NCBI RefSeq assembly: GCF_019204005.1
Contig: NZ_JAGSPA010000003.1
Span: forward strand, 434,001-498,000
DNA length: 64,000 bases
Direction of reading: 5' to 3'
From: Pacificimonas pallii
GTDB lineage: Bacteria; Pseudomonadota; Alphaproteobacteria; Sphingomonadales; Sphingomonadaceae
Shown: positions 49,464-57,314 of the stretch, piece by piece
Position numbering within the stretch: the first letter of the stretch is position 1
Layout of the letters: each line of letters starts with the position of its first letter
Program-made: the position numbers and the translations under genes
Notes under the pieces: generated by a model
The model's input: only the letters and a program-made list of their open reading frames with translations
What the model was told of the DNA's origin: nothing
Database searches by the model: none

Positions 49464-50663
49464 CTAACCGGGCAATTCCAGCACGCGCTTCGCCACGATG
49501 TTCAGCTGAATCTCACTCGTCCCGCCCTCGATCGAATTTCCCTTCGACCGCAGCCAGTCGCGCGCGCTCTTGCCGCCGTTCGACTCTTCAGACTCCCATT
49601 CCAGCGCACCAGTGCCCCCAGCCTGCATGGCCAGCTCATTGCGGCGCTTGTTAAGCTCGGTGCCGTAATATTTCATCATGGAAGACACAGCCGGATTAAT
49701 CCGGCCCGCCTTCCACTCATCGTTAAATCGCTCAGCCTGCGCGCGGTACGCCGCCGCCCGCACCTCGAACATCGCGATTTCCGCGCGCATCAGGGGATCG
49801 GCCAGGCGCCCGCCCGCCCCCACTCCCACGGAGTCCAGCGCCATTTGCGGCAGCGTCTTGCCGCCGCCGCCATGACCCATGCCGGAAATCATCTCACGTT
49901 CGTGACCGAGCAGATATTTCGCGACGTCCCAGCCCTTATTCTCTTCATAGACCAGGTCCTTCTTCTCCGCCCGCGCATCTGTGAAGAATGTCTCGCAAAA
50001 GGGCGAGGACCCGGAAATCAGCCGAATCGGCTTCGGCTCGACCCCCGGCTGGTCCATGTCGAACAGGATAAAGCTGATCCCCTTATGCTTGGGCGCCTCG
50101 GGATCGGTCCTGACCAGACAGAAGATCCAGTCCGCCTTGTCGGCATAGCTGGTCCAGACCTTCTGGCCGTTGATGATGTAATAATCGCCGCCCTCGTCAG
50201 TTGCGCTCACCGCCCGCGTTTGCAGGCCCGCCAGATCGCTGCCCGCGCCCGGCTCCGAATAGCCCTGGCACCAGCGGATTTCACCGCGCGCGATGGGCGG
50301 CAGATGCTCACGCTTCTGATCTTCGGTTCCGTATTTCAAAAGCGCAGGACCCAGCATCCAAATGCCGAAACTGCTGAGCGGGCTGCGCGCCTTGATGCGC
50401 GCCATTTCCTGATGCAGCACACGCGTTTCCGCGCGCGACAGTCCGCCGCCGCCATATTCCGGTGCCCAGTCGGGAACCGTCCAGCCCTTCGCCGCCATCC
50501 GCTCCAGCCACAGTTTCTGCGCCTCGGACTGGAACGTGAATTTTCGTCCGCCCCAGCACTGATCGTCGTCGGACGCCGCGGGCGTGCGCATTTCCGGGGG
50601 ACAGTTTTCCTCCAGCCAGGCGCGCGTCTCGGCGCGGAAACTGTCGAGATCAATATCGGGCAT
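49464..50663 (-). CDS. acyl-CoA dehydrogenase (larger, ~399 aa)
   Basis: A 399-residue acyl-CoA dehydrogenase. Clear features are WTVPDWAPEYGGGG, the FAD/substrate segment RWCQGYSEPGAGSDLAGLQT, GQKVWTSYADKADWIFCLVR, and the C-terminal IEGGTSEIQLNIVAKRVLELP. The Thr-Ser-Glu-Ile segment is conserved in the family, and the substrate base cannot be assigned with certainty. It is the first gene of a run with the smaller dehydrogenase and the hydroxyacid dehydrogenase. The chain length or ring system used is unknown. Confidence 0.94.
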   Translation of the reverse strand: MPDIDLDSFRAETRAWLEENCPPEMRTPAASDDDQCWGGRKFTFQSEAQKLWLERMAAKGWTVPDWAPEYGGGGLSRAETRVLHQEMARIKARSPLSSFGIWMLGPALLKYGTEDQKREHLPPIARGEIRWCQGYSEPGAGSDLAGLQTRAVSATDEGGDYYIINGQKVWTSYADKADWIFCLVRTDPEAPKHKGISFILFDMDQPGVEPKPIRLISGSSPFCETFFTDARAEKKDLVYEENKGWDVAKYLLGHEREMISGMGHGGGGKTLPQMALDSVGVGAGGRLADPLMRAEIAMFEVRAAAYRAQAERFNDEWKAGRINPAVSSMMKYYGTELNKRRNELAMQAGGTGALEWESEESNGGKSARDWLRSKGNSIEGGTSEIQLNIVAKRVLELPG

Positions 50664-50827
50664 TTTGGCGCTCCATCCTTTGGTCGCCTATCGTCCTATC
50701 GCATCACGGCGGCGCTGACCCCTATTTCATTCGGCAAGGTCGAGCGCCTGCCGCGTCAGCTTCGCCATGATCGCAGATTGAACGGCACCCCATTCGCGTC
50801 CTTCGCCGACGGGTAAGGAGGAGACGC
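50664..50827. other. 164-base gap between two acyl-CoA catabolism genes
   Basis: Both neighbours are on the minus strand. I see no repeat, terminator or credible gene here. A minus-strand frame ending at 50727 extends into the FadB-like gene and could only yield a 13-residue peptide from a local ATG. A promoter for the acyl-CoA dehydrogenase genes may be present but is not evident. Confidence 0.5.
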
Positions 50828-52882
50828 TCAATTGAACGTCTCGCCCTTCGCGGCCTTGTCCTTCAGCATTTGCGACAACGGCCACTCCGGCATTTCCGCC
50901 GCGTGTTTTTCCAGACCGGCGACGATGACGTCCAGCCCCGTCAGGTCGGCCCACATCATCGGGCCGCCAGTATAGCGCGGCCAGCCATAGCCGTAGATCC
51001 AGACCACATCGATGTCGGACGCACGCTGCGCCATGCCCTCTTCCAGGATCAACGCGCCTTCATTGACCATGGTGTAGAGGCAGCGTTCGCGGATTTCCTC
51101 GTCGGGCACATGGCGCTGCGGCCTGCTTTCCTTCTCCGCCCATTTGGCGATCAAGGCTTCGACCTCGTCCGATGGCGATCCCCGCCGCGAATCGTCATAA
51201 TCGTAAAAGCCCTTGCCGGTCTTCTGGCCCCAGCGGCCAGCGGCGCACAGCTCGTCGCGCAGCGTCTCGATGCGGCTTTCATCGCGGTGCCACCCAATGT
51301 CGAGACCCGCGAGGTCGGACATCTGGAATGGCCCCATCGGAAACCCGAATTCCACAAACACGCGGTCGATGTCCCACGGCTTCGCGCCTTCCATAATCAG
51401 CTTGTTGGCTTCGACCTGACGCGGTTTCAGCATCCGGTTGCCGATAAAGCCGTCGCAGACGCCCGCCACCACGGCGACCTTGCCGATCTTCTTCGACAGC
51501 GCCATCACCGTCGCCAGCACCGCATCCGACGTCTTCGCGCCGCGCACCACTTCCAGAAGTTTCATGATATTGGCAGGCGAAAAGAAGTGCATGCCAACGA
51601 CCGCGTCCGGGCGGCTCGTCGCGGCGGCGATCTCATCAATGTTCAGATATGAGGTGTTGGAGGCCAGGATCGCGCCCTGTTTCACGTGGCTGTCAAGCTT
51701 CCCGAACACGTCCTTCTTCACGTCCATCGACTCGAACACCGCCTCGATGATCAGGTCGCAATCGGCAAGGTCGGCATAATCGGTCGTCCCCGTCCAGATG
51801 TCCATCGCGCCCTTTGCCTGCGCCTCGGTCATGCGGCCGCCCTTGACGTTTCCGGCATAGTTCCTGCCGACGACCCCGCGACCGCGCTCCAGCGCGTCAT
51901 CCGACATTTCAAGCGTCGTCACCGGAATACCCGCCGACAGGAAATTCATGGCGATGCCGCCGCCCATCGTCCCCGCGCCGATGATGCCAACTTTTTTTAT
52001 GTCGATCAGCGGCGTGTCCTTTGGCACGTCGTCAATCTTGGCGGCCTGCCGTTCGGCAAAGAACAGATGCCGCTGCGCCTTCGACTGGTCGCCGGTCATC
52101 AGCTTCATAAACTCCTCGCGCTCGACCTTGACACCCTGTTCATAGGGCATTTCGGCAGCGGCACGGACACAGCGCATGTTCGCCGCCGGCGCATCGAAGC
52201 CGCGCATCTTGCGGCCGTTCTTTTGCGTGAACGCTTCGAAAATGCCGTCGATCGCGGCGGCATCTGGCAGCTTGTCGGTCCGCGCTGACGATACGGGATG
52301 ATCGCCCTTTGCCGCAACTTCCCGGGCAAAGGCGATCGCCGCGCCTGCCAGATCGTCCTCGACAAGCCTGTCGACCAACCCCGACGCCTCCGCCGCCTTT
52401 GCGGATATCGGATTGCCGAACACCGTCATCTCCAGCGCCTGCTCGACGCCCACGACACGCGGCAGTCTTTGCGTGCCGCCCGCGCCGGGCAGCAGGCCCA
52501 GCTTCACTTCCGGCACGCCCAGCTTCGCCGATGGCACCGCGATGCGGTAATTGCAGGCCAGCGCCACCTCCAGCCCGCCGCCCAGCGCCGTGCCGTGAAT
52601 GGCGGCAATGGTCGGCTTCGGCGCGCGCTCCATCTCGTCGAGCACGTCAGGCAGGCTCGGTCCCATGGGCGGCTTGCCGAATTCGGTAATATCCGCCCCT
52701 GCATGGAACGTGCGCCCGTCGCAGCGAATGACGATCGCCTTCACCCCGTCATTGGCCAGTCCCTCCTTGATCCCGTCCTTCAGGCCCTGCCGCACGGCCG
52801 CGCCCAGGGCGTTCACCGGGGGATTGTCGGAAATGACGACGAGAACGTCGTCGTGAAGTTCGGTGCGGACGGGGCTGGTCAT
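50828..52882 (-). CDS. multifunctional enoyl-CoA hydratase / 3-hydroxyacyl-CoA dehydrogenase (FadB/FadJ-type)
   Basis: A 684-residue beta-oxidation enzyme. The N-terminal crotonase domain has [20 protein letters not shown] and [12 protein letters not shown]; the middle NAD domain starts [20 protein letters not shown] at about residue 293, with [17 protein letters not shown]; two C-terminal dehydrogenase domains follow ([19 protein letters not shown], then [20 protein letters not shown] with [17 protein letters not shown]). It lacks an adjacent thiolase, which must be encoded elsewhere. It reads toward the acyl-CoA dehydrogenase genes. Confidence 0.95.
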   Translation of the reverse strand: MTSPVRTELHDDVLVVISDNPPVNALGAAVRQGLKDGIKEGLANDGVKAIVIRCDGRTFHAGADITEFGKPPMGPSLPDVLDEMERAPKPTIAAIHGTALGGGLEVALACNYRIAVPSAKLGVPEVKLGLLPGAGGTQRLPRVVGVEQALEMTVFGNPISAKAAEASGLVDRLVEDDLAGAAIAFAREVAAKGDHPVSSARTDKLPDAAAIDGIFEAFTQKNGRKMRGFDAPAANMRCVRAAAEMPYEQGVKVEREEFMKLMTGDQSKAQRHLFFAERQAAKIDDVPKDTPLIDIKKVGIIGAGTMGGGIAMNFLSAGIPVTTLEMSDDALERGRGVVGRNYAGNVKGGRMTEAQAKGAMDIWTGTTDYADLADCDLIIEAVFESMDVKKDVFGKLDSHVKQGAILASNTSYLNIDEIAAATSRPDAVVGMHFFSPANIMKLLEVVRGAKTSDAVLATVMALSKKIGKVAVVAGVCDGFIGNRMLKPRQVEANKLIMEGAKPWDIDRVFVEFGFPMGPFQMSDLAGLDIGWHRDESRIETLRDELCAAGRWGQKTGKGFYDYDDSRRGSPSDEVEALIAKWAEKESRPQRHVPDEEIRERCLYTMVNEGALILEEGMAQRASDIDVVWIYGYGWPRYTGGPMMWADLTGLDVIVAGLEKHAAEMPEWPLSQMLKDKAAKGETFN

Positions 52883-52920
52883 GATGGTCTCCGAAATTGC
52901 TGATCTTGCAGCGTGGACAT

Positions 52921-53052
52921 TGCGTCCCCCGGCTGCGCTCGGGATGATGAAATTCAGCTATGGCATATCGGGGGGCAGAGAGGGCACCTCCCCAATTTCA
53001 TCAATTCAGGACACAGGGCCTCATCATCCCGAGCGCAGCCGGGCGACGCACC
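52921..53052. repeat. inside-out pair of family B arms (copy B4)
   Basis: The right-type arm (TGCGTCCCCCGGCTGCGCTC, then GGGATGAT, 52921-52948) comes first and the left-type arm (ATCATCCCGAGCGCAGCCGG, then GCGACGCAC, 53023-53051) second, the reverse of the order in B1-B3. About 75 bases of unrelated sequence lie between. It fills the gap between the FadB-like and serine hydrolase genes. Confidence 0.75.
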
Positions 53053-53069
53053 GCGTGTCCCCTCACAAT

Positions 53070-54308
53070 CTATGCATAGCTTTCCGTCATCGCGCCGTGA
53101 ATGATCGTCTTCAGTTCGCGCCGGACATTATATTGCATCGACGGCCCCACCTGCGTCATGAAGATGACGATCAGCTTCTCGACCGGGTCAATCGTCAGCG
53201 CGGTCGAAAAATACCCGCCCCAGCCATATTCGCCGACACTGCCGGGGACCAGCGACCGGTGCGGCGCCATCGTGACGGAGAAGCCCAGCCCGAAGCCAAC
53301 GCCTTCATTATTCGCTTCGGAAAACAGCGAGCGCGAAATCTGTGTCAGGTCGGCGCCGCCGGGCAGATGATTGGACGTCATCAGCGCCACCGTCTTCGGA
53401 CTCAGGATGCGCGCGCCGTCCAGTTCGCCGCCGTTCAGAAAGGCGTGGGCAAAGCGGTGATAGTCCGCACTGGTCGAGACCAGCCCGCCGCCGCCCGACA
53501 GCAGCGTCGGTTTCGCGCCCCATGCGCTTTTCGCACGGCTATCGAACAGCCGTTTCCCTTTCCCCGGATCGACAAACCAGCAATCCGGCAGCCGGTCATG
53601 CTTTTCAGGCGGCGCAAAAAATCCGGTGTCCACCATATCGAGCGGCGCAAAAATGCGCTCCTGAAACACCTCGTCCAATGGCTTGTCGGCCAGCCGCTGC
53701 ACGACCGCGCCCAGCACATCTGTCGCGACCGAATAATTCCACGCATCCCCCGGGGAGAATTCCAGCGGCAGCTTTCCCAGTTCCCGCACGAACCCATCCA
53801 GGTCGAAATTGCCGTGCGTATTTTCCAGCTTCAGCTCTCGATGCGCGTGATCGACGGCGGAACGATATTGGAAACTATAGGTGAAGCCCGCCGTATGCCG
53901 CAGCAGGTCGACCATCTGCATCGGCCGCGTCACCGGCTCGGTCAGGAAAGGCACGCCCGACCCGCCGCCCGCCAGCACGCCGACCTCCGCCAGTTCCGGC
54001 AGCACCCTGGCGACCGGCGTGTCCAGCTGCACGCGCCCTTCCTCGAACAGTGTCATGAACGCCGCCGATGTCACCGGCTTCGTCATGGAGGCAATGCGAA
54101 ACAGCGAATCCTCCGCCAGCGGGACGCCATCTTCGCGTAAAGACCCCTGGGTCGAAAAATGCACAGGCTCGCCATTCCGGCTGACCAGCAATTGCGTCCC
54201 GGGAAACCGTCCGGTGTCGATATATTTCTCTTTCAGGAACGCATCCGCCCGCATCAGGCGCTCAGGGTCAAGCCCATGTTTGGCGGGGTCTGTGGCTGTG
54301 ATGGTCAT
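53070..54308 (-). CDS. serine hydrolase (class C beta-lactamase/esterase family)
   Basis: A 412-residue protein of the beta-lactamase/DD-peptidase fold. The SxxK motif is SMTKP near residue 74 and the YxN-type motif is YSV in GDAWNYSVATDVLG; the KTG-box region is GWGGYFSTALTIDP. There is no signal peptide, so it is probably a cytoplasmic esterase of the EstB type rather than an antibiotic-resistance enzyme. Its place beside acyl-CoA catabolism genes suggests ester substrates (inference). It is followed upstream by a family B half-element. Confidence 0.9.
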   Translation of the reverse strand: MTITATDPAKHGLDPERLMRADAFLKEKYIDTGRFPGTQLLVSRNGEPVHFSTQGSLREDGVPLAEDSLFRIASMTKPVTSAAFMTLFEEGRVQLDTPVARVLPELAEVGVLAGGGSGVPFLTEPVTRPMQMVDLLRHTAGFTYSFQYRSAVDHAHRELKLENTHGNFDLDGFVRELGKLPLEFSPGDAWNYSVATDVLGAVVQRLADKPLDEVFQERIFAPLDMVDTGFFAPPEKHDRLPDCWFVDPGKGKRLFDSRAKSAWGAKPTLLSGGGGLVSTSADYHRFAHAFLNGGELDGARILSPKTVALMTSNHLPGGADLTQISRSLFSEANNEGVGFGLGFSVTMAPHRSLVPGSVGEYGWGGYFSTALTIDPVEKLIVIFMTQVGPSMQYNVRRELKTIIHGAMTESYA

Positions 54309-54320
54309 CTTGCTGTCTCC

Positions 54321-54432
54321 GTGCGTCCCTCGACTGCGCCCGGGATGATCAAATTCGGTGTCCGAGGCAAGCGGCCTGATCGCCCGAAAGAAAAATCCGG
54401 GTCATCCCCCTGGCGCAGCCAAGGCGGCGCAC
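54321..54432. repeat. degenerate inside-out pair of family B arms (copy B5)
   Basis: GTGCGTCCCTCGACTGCGCC with GGGATGAT (54321-54348) is a good right arm. The second arm (GTCATCCCCCTGGCGCAGCC, then GGCGGCGCAC, 54401-54430) is decayed. Same inside-out order as B4. Confidence 0.6.
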
Positions 54433-54449
54433 CATCCCCGCCAGGGACG

Positions 54450-55226
54450 TCACCCGAACAAAGCAATCGACTGCATCCCGCGCGCCACCAGCGCGCCATC
54501 CGCGTTCCACACCATTATGTCCTGATTGGTACAGCCATGTTCGATATGGTCCGACGTCGCGCGCAGCAGCCACCAGCCGTCCGCGCTGACCGGTGCCGGC
54601 GTCAGCAGATTGTAAATCCACGTCAGCGACGACACCGGCACCGGCTTCGTCATGAGCGCCATCGCTGCGGGCGGCAGGCCGTCACCGATCAGCATCATCT
54701 CCGTCATGGGGTCCAGGCCGTCGCGGTCCTTGGTGCGGAACCAGCGCAAGACGTCCGCGCTGCCCCGGTCCGGCCAGTCATCCACTTGCGCAATATCGAA
54801 ATTATGCAGGAATCTCGGTGCCGTTGCGTGTTCAACCGGCCGTGCGGGACCAGGCGGCGAGGAGATGGGCGCCGCCGTGCCCCCGGTCAGTTCGACATGA
54901 CTTTTCATCTCCCGCATGAAAACGAATGTCGCCGCAAGGCCAAGGCCGTTTTCACCGTGTATTTCCGCGGTCACGAACGCCGCATTCTTGCCGCGCCGCT
55001 TCACTGCCGCCGTTACCGTCACCGGCCCCGCCAGCGGCCCGATGAAACTGACCTGCGCCGACCGCAGCGGCGGCAGGTCCGCGTCCGCATCCCGCGCCGC
55101 CGCATACGCCATGGCCGCGGACAGACCGCCATAGGCCGTGCGGCCCTGCAGCCATGCGTCCGGGATCACGGCGCGATAGCCGCCTTTGACAGGTTCGCGC
55201 CCGGCAAGAATTCGCGGCAGGCTCAT
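54450..55226 (-). CDS. thioesterase-family protein (TesB-like acyl-CoA thioesterase)
   Basis: A 258-residue double-hotdog protein. The N-terminal hotdog has LQGRTAYGGLSAAMAYAAA and the C-terminal one has DHIEHGCTNQDIMVWNADGA followed by LVARGMQSIALFG, the typical end of the TesB/thioesterase family. It should hydrolyse acyl-CoA or acyl-thioester substrates; the chain type is unknown. Its start overlaps the stop of the SDR gene (ATGA), so the two are co-translated. Confidence 0.88.
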   Translation of the reverse strand: MSLPRILAGREPVKGGYRAVIPDAWLQGRTAYGGLSAAMAYAAARDADADLPPLRSAQVSFIGPLAGPVTVTAAVKRRGKNAAFVTAEIHGENGLGLAATFVFMREMKSHVELTGGTAAPISSPPGPARPVEHATAPRFLHNFDIAQVDDWPDRGSADVLRWFRTKDRDGLDPMTEMMLIGDGLPPAAMALMTKPVPVSSLTWIYNLLTPAPVSADGWWLLRATSDHIEHGCTNQDIMVWNADGALVARGMQSIALFG

Positions 55227-56026
55227 ACCGCCACCTGCCCGAACAGCTGGCGCGTCACGGGATGCGAAGAGGATAATCCGCCATCGACGGCGATACTCTG
55301 TCCGTTCAGATAGGATGCGTCGTCCGACGCCAGAAACAGCGCCACGGTCCCGATCTCTTCCGGCTGCGCCGCACGTTGCAGCGGGTTGATCCGGCCGATC
55401 TTTGCCAGCTTTCCGGCTTCACGCGCATAATCGAAAACCGGCTTCGTCATTCCCGTTTCAATGACGCCCGGACAGATCGCGTTCACCCGCACACCTGACC
55501 CGGTCAGTTGCTGGGCGGCCGTCTTTACGAGGCTCATGACACCCGCTTTCGAGGCGGAATAGTGCGACGACCCCGCACCAGAATTGATCCCCGCGACCGA
55601 TGCCGTACAGATGATCGCGCCGCCGCCCGCCTCCACCATCACTGGCGCGGCATACTTAATCGCCAGCGCCGGACCGATAAGGTTTACGCGCAGCGTTTCG
55701 GCCCAAAGCGCTTCATCCGCTTCCAGGATCGATTCGCGCCCGCCGGAAATGCCCGCATTGGCGAACAACACATCCAGTCCGCCGTGCAGGTCGACCGCCG
55801 CCGCAACCATCGCCTGCACATCGGCCTCGACACCCGCATCCATCACGCGCGCCGCCGCGATGCCGCCCGCCTCCCGGATCGTGGCCGCGGTATCGTGCGC
55901 CGCTTCGGTCCTGTCACAAACAAGGACCTTGCCGCCCGCCTCTGCGAACAGGCGGCAGGATGCGGCACCGATGCCGGACCCGCCGCCGGTGACGATGATG
56001 GACTTTCCCTCGAACCGCTTTGACAC
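55223..56026 (-). CDS. short-chain dehydrogenase/reductase (SDR)
   Basis: A 267-residue classical SDR. TGGGSGIGAASCRLF is the cofactor loop near residue 13, CDR after the second strand points to NAD, ANAGISGG follows, and the catalytic residues are Ser in TASVAGINSG and YSASK. The C-terminal ASYLNGQSIAVDGGLS is typical. It may act on hydroxyacyl-CoA or alcohol intermediates of the neighbouring catabolic genes (inference). It is translationally coupled to the thioesterase gene. Confidence 0.93.
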   Translation of the reverse strand: MSKRFEGKSIIVTGGGSGIGAASCRLFAEAGGKVLVCDRTEAAHDTAATIREAGGIAAARVMDAGVEADVQAMVAAAVDLHGGLDVLFANAGISGGRESILEADEALWAETLRVNLIGPALAIKYAAPVMVEAGGGAIICTASVAGINSGAGSSHYSASKAGVMSLVKTAAQQLTGSGVRVNAICPGVIETGMTKPVFDYAREAGKLAKIGRINPLQRAAQPEEIGTVALFLASDDASYLNGQSIAVDGGLSSSHPVTRQLFGQVAV

Positions 56027-56097
56027 GCGCGATCTCCTTCACGCTCATGGCTAGGCGGCGCGGGAAAGCCCGTCCATCCTGTTAAAAGGATTCGGTG

Positions 56098-56466
56098 TCA
56101 GATGTGCTGATCGACCAGGATCGTGTTGCCGTCCGGGTCCAGCATGGTGAAACTATCCGGTCCCGTCCCGTCTGGGTCCGCTTCCTTTTCGAACACCGCG
56201 CCCGCCGCCTTCAGCTTCGCCTGGATTTCGCGAATATCGGTATGGCCTTCGACCGTTTCGCCGTTCTCATCCCACCCCGGATTGAACGTCATGATGTTAC
56301 CCTCGAACATACCCTGAAACAGGCCGATCACCGCCGTCGGGCCTTTCATGATCCGATAATGTTCCCCGTCGCCGCCAATTGGCGTGAAGCCCAGCATTTC
56401 GTAAAATGCCTCAGACGCCTTCAGATCTTTCACCGCCAGGCTCGTCGAAAACGCGCCAAGGTTCAT
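56098..56466 (-). CDS. VOC-family (glyoxalase-like) protein
   Basis: A 122-residue vicinal-oxygen-chelate protein. The two beta-alpha-beta-beta-beta modules are seen as FSTSLAVKDLKASEAFYEML and the C-terminal DSFTMLDPDGNTILVDQHI. The metal-ligand positions are incomplete, so a catalytic role is uncertain. The ATG at 56466 follows GGGGAGA by six bases and begins at the domain; the ATG at 56484 is less likely. Divergent from cysQ across 72 bases. Confidence 0.88.
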   Translation of the reverse strand: MNLGAFSTSLAVKDLKASEAFYEMLGFTPIGGDGEHYRIMKGPTAVIGLFQGMFEGNIMTFNPGWDENGETVEGHTDIREIQAKLKAAGAVFEKEADPDGTGPDSFTMLDPDGNTILVDQHI

Positions 56467-56538
56467 GATCTTTCTCCCCTTCATTTGCGTGGAATTCGGA
56501 ACCTAGACCGTCAGCCTGAAAAACGCCAAGACTTCCCC

Positions 56539-57303
56539 ATGACAGACGAAGATCTGGCCGCCGATCTCGCCATACGGGCAGGCGCACTGCTTGTGGACCT
56601 GCGCGCATCGTCGGGATTGAGCGGCGGTGCCCTCGGCGCTGCCGGCGACGCGCGCGCCAACGACGCCATTCTGGCTGCGCTCGGCACGGCCCGCCCTGAC
56701 GACGCCGTCCTGTCGGAGGAAAGCACCGACAGCGCGGCGCGCCTGTCCGCGAGGCGCGTATGGATCATCGATCCACTCGACGGCACGCGGGAATATCGGG
56801 CGGGCCGGAACGACTGGGCCGTGCATGTGGCGCTCAGTATCGATGGCGAAGCGACGCTCGGTGCCGTCGCCCTGCCCGCCCGCGACATCGTCCTGCGGTC
56901 GGACCAGACGCGCCCCCTGACGGGCGAAGCCGCCCGCTTGCGCATCGCCACCAGTCGCAGCCGCCCCGCGCCGGTCGCGGCGTTCGCCGCCGAGAGGCTT
57001 GGCGGCACGCTCGTTCATATCGGTTCGGCGGGCGCGAAGACCGCTGCCGTCATCATGGGCGAGGCGGACGCCTATCTGCACTCCGGTGCGCAGTCGGAAT
57101 GGGACAATTGCGCGCCCGTCGCCGTCGCACAGGCAGCCGGTCTGCATTGCTCCCGCCTTGACGGGGCGGCGCTTCGCTACAACCGCGCCGATGTCGTCGT
57201 GCCCGACATTCTGATCTGCCACCCGGCGCGGGCAAGGCAGATCATCGCGCTCGCCAGCGAATATCGCGCGTCCCATGATGACGAACCGGATACGCGCCGC
57301 TAA
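56539..57303 (+). CDS. cysQ: 3'(2'),5'-bisphosphate nucleotidase CysQ (inositol monophosphatase family)
   Basis: A 254-residue metal-dependent phosphatase that removes 3'-phosphate from adenosine 3',5'-bisphosphate, a by-product of sulfate assimilation. The metal-site motifs are EESTD and IDPLDGTREY near residues 79-88; AQSEWDNCAPVAVAQAAG is the C-terminal WDxxA-type motif. The frame extends upstream to 56095 antisense to the VOC gene, but the ATG at 56539 (MTDEDLAADLAIRAG) is the natural start. mutS begins eleven bases after its stop. Confidence 0.88.
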   Translation: MTDEDLAADLAIRAGALLVDLRASSGLSGGALGAAGDARANDAILAALGTARPDDAVLSEESTDSAARLSARRVWIIDPLDGTREYRAGRNDWAVHVALSIDGEATLGAVALPARDIVLRSDQTRPLTGEAARLRIATSRSRPAPVAAFAAERLGGTLVHIGSAGAKTAAVIMGEADAYLHSGAQSEWDNCAPVAVAQAAGLHCSRLDGAALRYNRADVVVPDILICHPARARQIIALASEYRASHDDEPDTRR

Positions 57304-57314
57304 CACGCTTCGCC

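Noticed and set aside
47830-49467. A 545-codon plus-strand frame across two minus-strand genes
   Set aside because: It is antisense to the hydroxyacid dehydrogenase and acyl-CoA dehydrogenase genes, with Arg/His-rich composition and no domain.
53070-54308. Beta-lactamase resistance gene
   Set aside because: The SxxK motif is present, but there is no signal peptide and the protein sits in an acyl catabolic cluster; an EstB-type esterase is more likely.
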